Source of the DNA: Nymphaea colorata
Taxonomy: Eukaryota; Streptophyta; Magnoliopsida; Nymphaeales; Nymphaeaceae
Direction: 5' to 3'
Assembly (NCBI RefSeq): GCF_008831285.2
Contig: NC_045147.1
Coordinates: forward strand, 5,994,334-6,058,333
Length of the DNA: 64,000 bases
The position numbers and the translations under genes are program-made. The notes below the pieces were generated by a model. That model did no database searches. It saw only the letters and a program-made list of their open reading frames with translations, and had not been told where the DNA came from. Below, in pieces: positions 27,401 to 38,385 of the stretch. Positions within the stretch are counted from its first letter, which is position 1; every line of letters begins with the position of its first letter.

Positions 27401-27926
27401 CCTACATGCAGCTCAACTAAAGTTAAAAAAAAAGCTGTGTGACAAAGTTTGCACCTTTGGCTCTAAGGTGCTTATTCGCAATGTAAGCAACACCCTTTCC
27501 AAGCTCCTTGCAACTTCATCTTCTGTCCTCCCATTTATTAACAGAAGCTGTCCTTTTGGCTCTGCATGATCTAACCGACATAAGTTCTACTACCATTTGA
27601 TAGCTTATGCACAACAAAGTAGTTTGTAATAGAAAGCACAAGAAATAGGCCGGATCAAGTCCAACAGAAACAACATCAGCAAGTTTATCAAAAGGAACCA
27701 TACTATTAGATCTGGATGCTAGCAGTATTCCTATTATCTTTCTCACGTATGCCTACACCATCTGTGCAGGCCTGAGTCTCCACCAACAGCAGCACAAAAA
27801 AGGATCAAGGGCGTCTTCCGTTCATCCACATATTGAAGATCTTGCGTGAAGGAAGAAAAGACAACTAAGACCAGATTCTGATCACATCTACATACAGCTT
27901 GCACACAGAAGAAAGTTTATGATCTT
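24466..27926 (-). repeat. Array unit 6, truncated at its right end
   Basis: Exon b across the boundary 24425-24545, exon a 24651-24706, exon c 27455-27561. It has a private deletion of about 14-15 bp near 25074 and loses roughly the last 190 bp of the unit. Similarity stops after gatctt at 27926. Confidence 0.9.
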
Positions 27927-27952
27927 CGTTCAAAGTTTATGATCTTCGTTCA
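27913..27952. repeat. 20-bp tandem duplication at the array's right edge
   Basis: AAAGTTTATGATCTTCGTTC occurs twice back to back. The first copy spans the array/flank junction at 27926/27927. Confidence 0.85.
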
Positions 27953-28235
27953 CTTTCTAGTTTGAGAACACCAAAGTACTTCACATGATCGCTTCACCAA
28001 TTGAACATAAACTTGCTTCTTGAGTATCTTAGCCCATCTGATCACTAAAGGATTGACCATACCTCAATGATCATTTTTATTGTGTTTTACTTTCTTTATC
28101 ATTTTTTTATTTTTCTAAAGTGTAAGCTTTTACAACTTCTTTCATTCCTGAATGTTAAAATTTTTCAAATAAAGTACATTTTTTTAGTCAATTAATTCTG
28201 GTTTCAATTCAATTTAATGAATCTTGATAACCTTC
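27953..28235. other. AT-rich spacer
   Basis: No feature was recognised between the array edge and the copia fragment. Confidence 0.4.
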
Positions 28236-29030
28236 GTGTATGCAGTTAATCAAGCATCTTAGTTTGTACATGAACCAAGGCTAGAATAATGTTAAGACAC
28301 TTAAAGGGCACTGTAGGCAATGGCCTCATTTAGGAGAGAACAAACTCGAACTAGACATGTTGATATTGTTGGCATATTCAGATGTGGGTTGGGCTGGAGA
28401 TCTAGATGAAAGGAAACTAATATCTGGATATTTTTTCTTTGTTAAAGAGAACCTTGTCTAGTGGAGCAGCAAAAAGAGTGTTATTGCTAGATCAGGTGCA
28501 AAAGCATAATTTAGAGCTACAGTGTTAGCTACATCTAAAAAACTTGGATTCGGACATCTTTTGGTTGCACTTGGAGAATTTTTTGCTGAAGCCAGTTAAC
28601 CGAATGGTAGAATAAAACACATTAAAACAGATTAGCATTTTATCAGACAAACTATTGAAGACCAAGAAGAAGCAAGATATGTTGGCACGAAGAATCACAT
28701 TGATAACATATTTGGGAAAGGACTAACGAAGGAAGCTTTGGTTCCTTGAGGACAAGTCCAGCATGGTTCAAAGGCAAGTTTCAATTGAGGGAGACTATCA
28801 CCACATATTTATCATATTATTTGCTTTGATAATATGGATTCATTATCCAGCCCTCTTAAGGGCATTCTAGGCCCTAGTGCCCTAATATATCTTATAAGTA
28901 AGAGGGATTTGTCCCACCATGCATGATGCTGCTGCACCACATCCTGATCCGAGAAAGCAGAGATTGGATTCCCTATTCTGTATAGAGATCTCGCTTAAGT
29001 CTTTCTACCTCTGCCTTCATCACAAATCTC
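28236..29030 (+). mobile_element. Ty1/copia 3' fragment: end of reverse transcriptase, RNase H and LTR-like sequence
   Basis: Plus-strand pieces in shifting frames include FVHEPRLE and LRHLKGTVGNGL (end of reverse transcriptase), YSDVGWAGDLDERK and ISGYFFFVKENLV (RNase H start), then the C-terminal HFIRQTIEDQEEARYVGTK. A purine-rich ttgagggagac near 28787 fits a polypurine tract. It is followed by LTR-like sequence with a TATA-type stretch (atatatcttataagtaag) to about 29030. Stops and frameshifts make it a dead remnant, and its upstream part was lost. Confidence 0.72.
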
Positions 29031-29600
29031 TTGAAAGCAACATTGAAATTATGGAACTGAAGCTTCAGATGCAAAGGAGAAAAATATCAAAAAAATCTCG
29101 ACATTTTATTTTTGTTTTCAACAGCATAAGCAAGAAACTTAAAGAATTGATAAACCAAGCATTGGCAAATAAAGCTTTCAAAAACGGGACACAATAAGTA
29201 AAACATTTGTCAAAAGTAAAAAATTGAATATCGTTTTACATGGATTAGAACAGCATTTAGAAAGTTCACGAGCATGATGATCTGGATACTTTGGCTAATG
29301 CACATTTTTTTTTCTTATGAAGAACATGCTGAACAGGAAATAAGGATTGAGGCAGTACGAGCCATTAGAAGAGTTTAAACGTTCAGACACCATGTGTGCT
29401 TACATAAGTAGAAACAAGACTAACTTTTCCTCCATGAAAGAAAAAAAGAAGAATCCTTTTTTACCTTCTCTAAAGCTAGTAAATGAATTTTCCATGCTTA
29501 TTAGATGAATGTATATTAGACCTTAATTACAAATTTCAAAGAGGAAAAAGTATTTATACTTGGGGGATGGAAACCAGAACAGTTAGAAAACTAAACTAAC
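29031..29600. other. unassigned AT-rich stretch
   Basis: No feature was recognised. The frame running in from 28919 is mostly LTR and flank sequence without protein features. Confidence 0.35.
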
Positions 29601-29650
29601 CTCTGAGTAGAGAATGCAGGATGCAACCAATACCCTCTGCCGCTTTGACT
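29601..29650 (-). pseudogene. exon-like patch, unidentified gene
   Basis: Fifty bases on the minus strand are bounded by TTTCAG and by GTTAGT. One frame reads [16 protein letters not shown], an amphipathic, repeat-like peptide. Very short; could be chance. Confidence 0.2.
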
Positions 29651-30712
29651 CTGAAATTGGCATGTTTAGAACAGGTGATAAAACACTGTGGAACACCAAG
29701 CAATTTATCATTTATGAGTTGCTTGTGAGAAATTTCATTGAAATATCCATAAAAACAGCATTTTGTCTAACAAGCACAATAAAGAAGTAATAGGATAGTA
29801 TTCTCACAAGTGGAACCTCTAAATAAATCAACAAATCCAGCAAGTGAATGAACACGAGAACAAAACAAGCAAGCTGTGCACTGTACAAACATCTACCTTT
29901 CATGTTTATATTCCATGGAAGACATTATAAATTCATCTAGCGATCTGTCATATGACCTTGAAATCAGAATTTCCAAGGACCAACTTGATAAAATGCTTGC
30001 AATGTAGAGGCCCAAAACAGCCCAAAATGAAGGATTCTAATACAAAGAATCAAGGCAACCTAAACAAGGACCCACTCAAAACATATAAATTGATGATGTT
30101 CCCCGAGTATGCTTACAAAAAACATGAAACGTATGAGGAATTCATCCCTCAAAACATACAACAAAGCAGCCCTGAACTAGCTGTTGAAGTACTTTCAATG
30201 TCTCTAAACTCTAAACGGAGCCGTTGGAGCTGGTCAAAGCTCTGGTGAAAATCCATTTTTGACAAAACCAATGGAAGTACAGAAACGAAGAATAAAAAAT
30301 TATAAAACATGAAGAAACACTGACCAAAACTACATACAAAATACACTTGCACACACACACACACATATATGATGCACACACACAATTATACATGAACCAA
30401 GAAACACGTGACACTTAGCATGTGTGTGTGTGTGTGTAAGCCCATATTTGTAACAGCCATGAACGAGGTTACTAACAAAGCCCCTTGGAGAACTAAAAAA
30501 ACTAATTGATGCTGTGCACATATTTTTAACACAAATAGCCATAAAGCAGGTTACTAATGAAGCCCTGGAAAACTGAAAAAAGAAAAAAGTGATGATCTGC
30601 ATACCATAGCTCAAAAAATTGAAAATGAAGGCTAAAGAATGAAGATAATTATGAAAAAGAAGATGCTGCACAGGTATACATATGTATACCTGCGAGTGAA
30701 AATTTATGGAGA
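29651..30712. other. unassigned stretch with CA/TG microsatellites
   Basis: Contains (CA)n at about 30349-30365 and (TG)n at about 30420-30437. Overlapping frames on both strands show no family signature. Confidence 0.35.
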
Positions 30713-30805
30713 CTAGGAAGCCAAAAGTGAGATCCCAAGTTCAGTGTAAGCATTCTTTGTTACTGGAATTGACTTCAGTGACTCAAATATCTCAAAATAA
30801 GCAGG
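30713..30805 (-). pseudogene. exon-like patch, unidentified gene
   Basis: The minus strand after CCTATAG is open for 30 codons and reads in part YFEIFESLKSIPVTKNAY, then TAG. The composition looks protein-like, not repeat-derived. No donor site follows, so it would be a terminal or broken exon. I do not recognise the protein. Confidence 0.25.
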
Positions 30806-31717
30806 CTATAGGTATCATACTGTTTATTCCTTTGTCAGAAATGCTCTTGATTTTTTAACTTCATACAGGAAGAAACCAGAGTTGAGAAAGGTCAGCTTTC
30901 CTACTGTTCTCAGGAAGAAAAAAAAAATGATGGATCCTTTTTGTTGTATCAAACATGAGATGCAAACTAGAAAGCAGCATTTAGATTTTAGAGATAAAAA
31001 GTAGACCCTATCAGCATTATTTCTTTTATGCAGTTCTTTAATGTCAATCAGAAGTGCCAGTGTTAAGCAGATGCCATTGACTTTGATCTAACTGGATCTA
31101 GTCTAAATTCATAGCCACATGCCATCCAGATCCGCACATCCTTATGTACTGCATTTCAACATATTTTCTGTTAGCTGAACATATTTGAATGAGAATTATG
31201 GCACGACTTATTTCTGGCAGAAGTGACCTTGCAGCATCCCTCTTGTGTTCTCTCTTCTTTTCTTCTCCTCTGTATTGTGAAACTACAGCAATAACAAAAT
31301 CTTTCAATCAGAGGCAGGTTAACAAGCTGTAGATTTTGTAAAGGTATGTCCAATGAGATCTGCAACCAAAAATGCAGTCAAGGGTTCCTTCTTTAATCTT
31401 CTTCCTTACTCAAAGGTTCTTTTCTCCTTTCAAACATGTTTCCTTCTCTGTTTCCATTCTTCAGAAAATCCGCAGTAGGAATATTGTTGGTCCTCAACCC
31501 TAACGTGCCTGATTTTTTTATATTTCCTTTTCTATGAGCTGTGAGGGAGATCTCGCTATGTTAAGGAAGAAAACTTCAATTTCAAACTAGATGTACAAGT
31601 GAAGTAGCGAACTACGGTTGAAGAAAGACGGCTTTCCCATTTCTACCATGAAAGGCATAAAACCTCATGCTTTTACCATACATTTATATTGTTTTTCTCA
31701 AGACATGATTTCAAGTG

Positions 31718-31955
31718 ACCCACACGGCAATGGTCCACATTGGTGAGAGAAATGAAAATTGAAAATCATTTTTATAAGTATTGTAAACAAGACTTATCAG
31801 CAAGAATATCTCTGCTAAAACACCATGTAGCTAGGATGCATGAGAATGTGGCTCTGTCCACTAGTAAAGGACCACAAGCAGTTGCCCGAAGACAATGTAT
31901 GGACATGATTAATGGTCTCAAAGCAAAAAAGTTGGGCAAGAGTGTGACCCCTTAG
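31718..31955 (+). pseudogene. BED-type zinc-finger remnant (hAT transposase-like N-terminus)
   Basis: Plus strand, 31740-31955: the pattern REMKIENHFYKYC, then LLKHHVARMH, then NVALSTSKGPQAVARR, resembles the BED finger that opens many plant hAT transposases and DUF659-type proteins. Of the C-x2-C-x(n)-H-x4-H ligands, the first Cys position is Tyr, while the second Cys and both His are present. The preceding DPxWQ-like words (from 31718) are in another frame. The DUF659 and dimerisation domains are absent, so it is a short, inactive fragment. Confidence 0.5.
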
Positions 31956-32086
31956 GAAGTGGAGGATGAGGACAATAAACATGATATCAACCATTTCACA
32001 ATTAACTCGTACAAAGTTCATCATGCAGATCACATTCTTATTTCTATAAAATAATGCTAGAAGTGCCATAAATAAACAGATGATTG

Positions 32087-32109
32087 TATATATATATATA
32101 TATACATAC

Positions 32110-32140
<31 letters not shown>

Positions 32141-32202
32141 TATACAAACACACACATACACACACACACACATATATATATACACATATATATATCTATA
32201 TA
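32087..32202. repeat. AT/AC compound microsatellite
   Basis: Alternating TA runs, with a central CA run at about 32146-32171. Confidence 0.95.
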
Positions 32203-32484
32203 GGAAAACAAGTAGCTGCCAGACCCTTGTATGCCATTCTGGATGGCCTGGGCCATCGATTTTAAGGAATTGCCTGGAAGAGATTAAATTGAAAAATAAA
32301 TAAATAAATAAATAAAAATCAACAAGTATTTTAATCAAGATCTCTTGCCTTCTTGTGAGGGGTATTTCCCTCTCTTGAAAGTACAACTTGGTTTATAATT
32401 ATTTCAGCTTAATCTCCACCATCCGATCTCCTTAAAATAGACAGCCCATATGATTCTCTTCTAGTCTGGATTATAAGGGTCTGG

Positions 32485-32487
<3 letters not shown>

Positions 32488-32578
<91 letters not shown>
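32488..32578. repeat. (AT)n microsatellite, 91 bp
   Basis: Uninterrupted AT dinucleotides. It lies 16 bp left of the inverted-duplicate segment at 32594. Confidence 0.97.
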
Positions 32579-32580
<2 letters not shown>

Positions 32581-32593
32581 CTTTTAAAAATCA

Positions 32594-32845
32594 TAATGAC
32601 ATGTAATGACCAATTTTGCAAAGGAAAAAATTGTTGAAAGCAAGCAAAAATAAGTTAATGATATTACGACAAGAAATGCCTACAAGTAGGCAGAATCAGC
32701 TATAGTTGAGTGTACAGATTCAACCAAATATCAGATTCAGTAGGGAAAAAAATCCATTTTCGGATACAATTTAGTTAAACCCCAGTAAGCCACTGGATTG
32801 TGTCTTCTTCGCCGGATGTTCTAAATATAAACATCTTATTTTCAA
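32594..32845 (+). repeat. Inverted-duplicate segment, copy A (252 bp)
   Basis: Reverse-complement match to 43619-43870 with two base differences and no gaps. No ORF or terminal inverted repeat. It could be a fragment of a dispersed repeat. Confidence 0.93.
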
Positions 32846-32971
32846 CTTGCAGTTACTAACAATGCACCTTATAAGAATAAGATTTTCTAAGAATACAAAG
32901 ACTACGATTGGATATTATAGGAGCACAAGGATAAGAAAGCTAGGAAACAAGTAATAAGATACTGCTTCTAC

Positions 32972-33162
32972 CTTCCAACAAAGTAACATCAAGAAGAACA
33001 GATAATGCCCTTTGCAAGTATACATCCGCAATTTTGTTATCATCATGACCATCTTGTGTTTCTTCTATTTCTGTAATATTATCATAGGAACTAGTTTGCC
33101 CCTCCACTATTTCAGGTAAATCCTCTGAATCACCACATTGAAAAATTCGCACAGCCTTGCAC
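32972..33162 (-). pseudogene. exon-like ORF, unidentified gene
   Basis: 191 nt on the minus strand between acceptor TTTTATCTAG and donor GGAAG|GTAGAAG, open throughout one frame (63 codons). It starts CKAVRIFQCGDSEDLPE, has an acidic middle (EIEETQDGHDD) and ends YLQRALSVLLDVTLLE, which looks like a helical repeat. It is the best coding patch between 29 and 36 kb and may belong with those at 29601 and 30713. No function can be assigned. Confidence 0.4.
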
Positions 33163-33969
<807 letters not shown>

Positions 33970-34290
33970 AACTTTAACACGCTCATGCTATTCTCAAAAG
34001 AAAACATTCTGATCCCTTCACTGTTTGTATGTGACATCATGAAAGAGTGCTACCTTGCAGTCTATTTTGTCACTACATGCATTTGCATAGATGTGAATGC
34101 TCACACAAATACATACTATTTTCCTATATCCCCCTTGCGCCCTCCCAATTCTGTTATTTAAAGTCATTTTTCTGGGTCAGCCCAGTAAACCCAATCCAGA
34201 CCCGATTCTAGAACTGAAACCTGGACACTAGCATTACTACCCCTTTCGAAAAAAACCTTGTCCTCAAGGTGTGATGAACCAAATCAATGT
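33970..34290 (-). mobile_element. Ty3/gypsy 3' end: last codons, purine tract and LTR start
   Basis: The minus strand at about 34235-34285 reads HLEDKVFFERGSN, the usual extreme C-terminus of plant gypsy polyproteins. The same bases form the purine tract GAAAGGGGTAGTAATG that typically abuts the LTR. Sequence from about 34225 down to 33970 would then be LTR, ending against the AT microsatellite. The rest of pol is missing. Confidence 0.5.
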
Positions 34291-34927
34291 TGACAAACAA
34301 AAGTCTTTCCATGACTGCAGCCAACTAGGGCTATAGCTAATAGTAAAAACATGGCTTGACAATAGCCATGATAGTGTAAGGATACATTTGAAAGTCAGCT
34401 TCTCCTGCTCAAAAACTTCCTCCAAGTTGGCATGAGACAGTATTCCCAACAATGGCAAACCAGCTATTGGGTAATTGGGATATGCGTTCTGTTGCATGAG
34501 CCCTGTCATGAGAGATCAAAGGAGAAGAGACAAGGGGAGAGAGAGAGAGAGAGAGAGAGCTGCACTCTGTTTTTATTATTATGCCCTAATCTCATATTAA
34601 ATGAGAATTAGGGTAACACTAACAAATTACATAGAAAGTCCACTATTAATAAAGAGCTGTTCCTACAACTATTAAATATTCAAAAAACCACCTAACATAA
34701 ATGTTATTCAACATGTTCCTTAGCTTTCTTGTTCCATATTTGAAAAGTTGCAGTTGAGGTCTGCATTTGGATTTGATGCAAAAGTTGCCAGCTCTAGAAC
34801 ATGAGGTAACAACTAGTGGGTAGTACTCTGAAGCAGTTCATCTTGGAACTTCTCAATTATTTAGTCTAGTGAAATGATTTGAGCAACCCTGGTACCAATT
34901 TACGTCGGTTCCATCTGGTAGCTTCTT
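34291..34927. other. unassigned, probably LTR-element debris
   Basis: Contains a (GA)n run at about 34540-34559. Minus-strand TTGGTACCAGGG near 34890 faintly resembles a primer binding site. No coding feature. Confidence 0.3.
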
Positions 34928-34935
34928 CCTGGAAG

Positions 34936-35555
34936 CTATGTCACACGGGTACTCCTCTTAAGGAGGAGTACCCGCACGGTACGGGTACGGGTACGGGTAC
35001 GGCCCTGGTGCGGTCAACGTAGCATCAGGTATGGTCAACATATCATCGGGTACGGTCAACGTACCCAAGATCATTTTTGTCCATTTTCAGACTCAGTCAA
35101 CTTTGACCGAGTCCAAAGTTGTCCAGTTTTTTAGTTGAAAATTAAAAATCCCCCTCTTTTCCTGTTTCCTTTTTCACTCTAAACCTTTCTTGCATATAGT
35201 TCCTCACAACTTTTCATTTAAAATCTTCCATACAATGTTTTGAAAATCCATCCCTTCTCTATAACTTGAATCTTCGATAATAGTGTGATCCATAACCATA
35301 GCGATGTCAATATATCTTAAATGCCTAACCTGTTGCTCCTTCTAATCTTGATGATGCGACGGAGAATCAAGAAAGCTGATGTATTTGTATGTTAATTACT
35401 TTCATACTGTGTTTTGGATCATGATTTATGAATATATTATTCATTTTGAAATTTTTTGACATAAATGTCTGTGTGTGTGTACGGCCGTACCCCCGCACTC
35501 AATTTTTTTGAAAATGCTCCGTACCGGTACCCGTACCCATACCTATGTGACATAG
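34936..35555. mobile_element. hAT-type MITE, 620 bp, with perfect 8-bp TSD
   Basis: The ends are CTATGTCAC and GTGACATAG (9 of 9 inverted match, extending imperfectly inward). Both sides are flanked by CCTGGAAG (34928-34935 and 35556-35563), the 8-bp target-site duplication typical of hAT. Inside are GGTACG-type iterations near both ends (around 34979-35002 and 35519-35540) and an AT-rich middle. No transposase, so it is non-autonomous. Confidence 0.88.
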
Positions 35556-35640
35556 CCTGGAAGGTATCCTTCTGCTGCAAACTTTTTTCTTTTCTTGAGA
35601 TATCTCAAATTCCTCAATAGACAGTGCATAAAGTTTGTCG

Positions 35641-36126
35641 TCAAACATATTCAAAAAATACCTCTTTGGTCTCGATTTCTAAGGCAGCTCTCATTGAGGG
35701 CTGACAGCTGCATCCTTCCAGTCCACCATGCTTAACTATCGTGCACACAGTGAACCCTCCCTCATTCCATCTCAGGAGTCCCAGTCTGGTTGAAGGCGAT
35801 AGAACCTGAGCAAGTATGAGGAAGGGAAAATAGACATACCTCAAATGGCCAACTTCATCTGCTGCTGGGCTCTTACTTTCACCAATTTTTGGATCATTGG
35901 TAGTTATTCTGCTGCCTACAGCTAAGTCTCCTAATTCTTGTTCTTTGTATCGAGAATCCTTGTTTGCTCCTTTCATTGGAAGGATGGGCATCGTCAAAGA
36001 GTTGACAAGCACTTTCATTTCTCCCCCATTGTGCATCTCCTTGATTGCTCCATCTGCTACTGCCAATCTCTCCACGACTATGGATTTGGGTGCAGAAAGT
36101 TTCATCTTGTATAGTAGACAGAGAAC
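35641..36126 (-). other. open frame past exon 4, unassigned
   Basis: About 160 codons without a stop on the minus strand. The peptide shows no coiled coil and no retroelement motif I recognise. It is either intron or debris of another element. Confidence 0.25.
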
Positions 36127-36168
36127 CTTATCAAGGAGATTTTCATTTTCTTCTTGTAACATATCAAG
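36127..36168 (-). pseudogene. SCD2-like exon 4 (start of coiled coil)
   Basis: 42 nt between ATGGCAG and GATAAG|GTTCTC, encoding LDMLQEENENLLDK. The frame stays open past this donor to 35641, but the read-through sequence does not look like SCD2 and is treated as intron. Confidence 0.6.
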
Positions 36169-36280
36169 CTGCCATTTAAAAAATGACCATGTTACAACAT
36201 GGAAAGATATTTTAACAGCAATTAGAATACATCATGCTGCTGAGTTGAAGAGAAGCTAGTTCTGGTCATCTGAAAGAGAC

Positions 36281-36356
36281 CTCATCCTGGATAGCAGAAG
36301 AATCAAGCTGGCTTCCTAGTACTCGTACACTGGGATTCATTAAATTTGTTGGATGC
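36281..36356 (-). pseudogene. SCD2-like exon 3
   Basis: Between GCACAG and GATGAG|GTCTCT, 76 nt. The first base completes an Arg codon left open by exon 2. It ends LGSQLDSSAIQDE. Confidence 0.6.
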
Positions 36357-37114
36357 CTGTGCATTATGACGTGCTTATTGAAAAGCATAATGTATAGAAT
36401 AATTAGTTTTTGGGGAAAAAGTGACGAATAAAACTAAAGTAAAACAAACTGCAAGAGGTATGTAGAGAAGATAAGAATCATCTAACACCAAAACTATGAG
36501 GTCACCTAGTAATATCATCAATTGTTTGCAACCTTGAGAATAAGCATGATGAGAACAAAAATCCATTTTTAACTTGGTAAAAAATGCCAGGTGACCATTT
36601 GGGAACTCAGCCTTGATAGGTTGCATGTCTTACCTGTGTACACTTGGCGACTCATAGAAATTACAAAAAAGAAAGAGAAATATTTTTCCAAAAGTGATAT
36701 TTTTTTTCTGTTTCAGATAAGACAAAATATTAGTTTACAAGCATTTGAAGACATATATCTTGATTTATACTAGAACATATTCTGATGTGTATGCCTGCAC
36801 AAGAGGATGTGGATATGAGAACAGAAGATGCAAAACCTTTTTTCTTACTTTTAGTAATATCTCAAATAATGTTTTTTGAATTTTGAACAAGTCATTGATC
36901 ATCCTGGTTTTCCAAAAATGATGGAACTTGTGAATTCATGAACTTGTCACGTTTCATCTCCTCATATTATAGTCACAGAAACTTCAAAAATGAGAAAAAT
37001 ACAAAGTATCACAAATGAATCCCATTTCTCTAAGAATTTACCAACATTGGGAGTCTTCATCACATGAACACATGCTAGAATAAAGAATGTTTCCTTCTGA
37101 AAGTCTATCAGCAC

Positions 37115-37290
37115 CTTTTATCTTTTTGATTGTCCACAGCAGCATCTGTTACAGGAGTTGGATGTTCTGGCAGTCTAACAACTAGCCCACTAGGTGGTAT
37201 CACTGGAGGTATTTTCACTGGCCTCAGTGATGGTCTTCCAACAGATGGTACACGGGCGGTTGAACCAGGATCCACATGATTTGTGGCCAA
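37115..37290 (-). pseudogene. SCD2-like exon 2
   Basis: Between TTTAG and AAAAG|GTGCTG, 176 nt. It encodes a proline-rich linker (PSVGRPSLRPVKIPPVIPP, then DNQKDK). It must be entered in phase 0. Confidence 0.62.
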
Positions 37291-38385
37291 CTAAATTGGA
37301 ATGTGAAATCGCTTAGTAAACTAGACATGCAAAACTGACCACATTAAACAAGAATAATCCAATCAGGAAATGATGATGTAACCAGAACAATACTAACCAC
37401 AAATACCGTCACAATAGAAATGAACTACAAACTCACAAGATAGTACAGACAATTTACCTGTCTAACTTTCATTTTCATTGACAAAATCCAAAAAAGAAGT
37501 CCCCAAAATTGTAAAGGATATAAATTTCAGCTGAAGTGTAAGCCATGAAAACTATAAAAATGGTTGGAACCAGAACGCCTTAACTAACGTGACTTGAAAA
37601 TCTTTACCTCCATAGGCAGGGAAGGCACCAAGTACCACTAGCTGTGGTGATCTTAGAATCCAGTGTATAGCACAATATGGATGAAATCCCAATTAATTAA
37701 TAACATGATTCCTTGTATGAGATACAACATTGATCATTCTATGAGTTCCCACTACCTCCTTCTTGCCATTAACCAAAGAAGAACGGATCAAGATAGTCAT
37801 ACAAGGATACTCTTCCATTACTTTTAGACTTTTAGTATGACTAACCCTGCAAGCCTACCTTAGACACACAAAACATATAAAGATGCCATACATCTAGTTT
37901 TTCAGGACCACATAACAACCAGTTGCCCATTAAGCATAACTCTGAATTAGCATTTCTTTTATCTCCTGCAAGTATGACAGACCCTGTCAGCCCCACTTTA
38001 AACACATTCTGATGCATGAATACGCACACATACAACATACAAATATGTCACATCTAGGCATTCAGGACCCCTTAATGTCCAAAACAGAACATGTAGTGCC
38101 CATGAAGCATGGCCCTGAATTGGCATTTTTCAGTCTCCTGCGCAACAGGAAAATATAGAAGAATAGTGCATCAATTTGTCATTAAACATAAGCAAGACAG
38201 CAGAAGAGCTATGACAAAAACCTAGTACAAACAGCAGAGTGTTGCTTTTATGATGCTTCTAGTACAAGATTTGTTACGATGCTATGCTAACATGAGAAAG
38301 CAAGCCAGAAAAGTGTACCTAATTTCCCAAAAAGATCATTCACAATTTAAAAAAATGCACGAGAAAATGCATGTGAGACAATTAC
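37291..38385 (-). other. intron between SCD2-like exons 1 and 2
   Basis: Bounded by GTAATT and TTTAG. It contains a diverged direct repeat: about 37888-37978 resembles about 38048-38148. Confidence 0.55.

Larger units (their letters stand above)
6187..27926 (-). repeat. Tandem array of six ~3.655-kb units carrying ALA2-like P4-ATPase exons
   Basis: Units start at 6187, 9843, 13497, 17152, 20808 and 24466 (lengths 3656, 3654, 3655, 3656, 3658 bp, the last cut at 27926). They are direct repeats that look about 98-99% identical by eye. Each unit holds, on the minus strand, exon a (56 nt), exon b (121 nt) and exon c (107 nt) of an ALA2-type aminophospholipid flippase. These read LEHNLEVLGVAAIEDRLQ, then [14 protein letters not shown] and [12 protein letters not shown], then EPKGQLLLINGRTEDEVARS. 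Splice sites GT and AG fit for most borders and the b-to-c junction restores a Glu codon. The remaining 3 kb of each unit has no recognised exon. The three exons sum to 284 nt, not a multiple of three, so repeated splicing would not keep frame. The array begins inside exon b and ends inside the b-c intron, so no intact gene can be assembled. Confidence 0.93.

Noticed and set aside
6187-27926. Array as a satellite or as a CRISPR-like array
   Set aside because: The units are long, contain spliced-gene exons and have no spacers; this is plant nuclear DNA. A gene-fragment tandem duplication explains it.
6187-27926. Array as an internally exon-duplicated but functional ALA2 gene
   Set aside because: The exon trio is 284 nt (not divisible by three), the exon b acceptor lacks AG, and the other exons are not seen in the flanks.
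32044-32621. Several Tyr/Ile-rich frames
   Set aside because: Direct translation of AT microsatellites. The same applies at 33844-34161 and 41953-42276.
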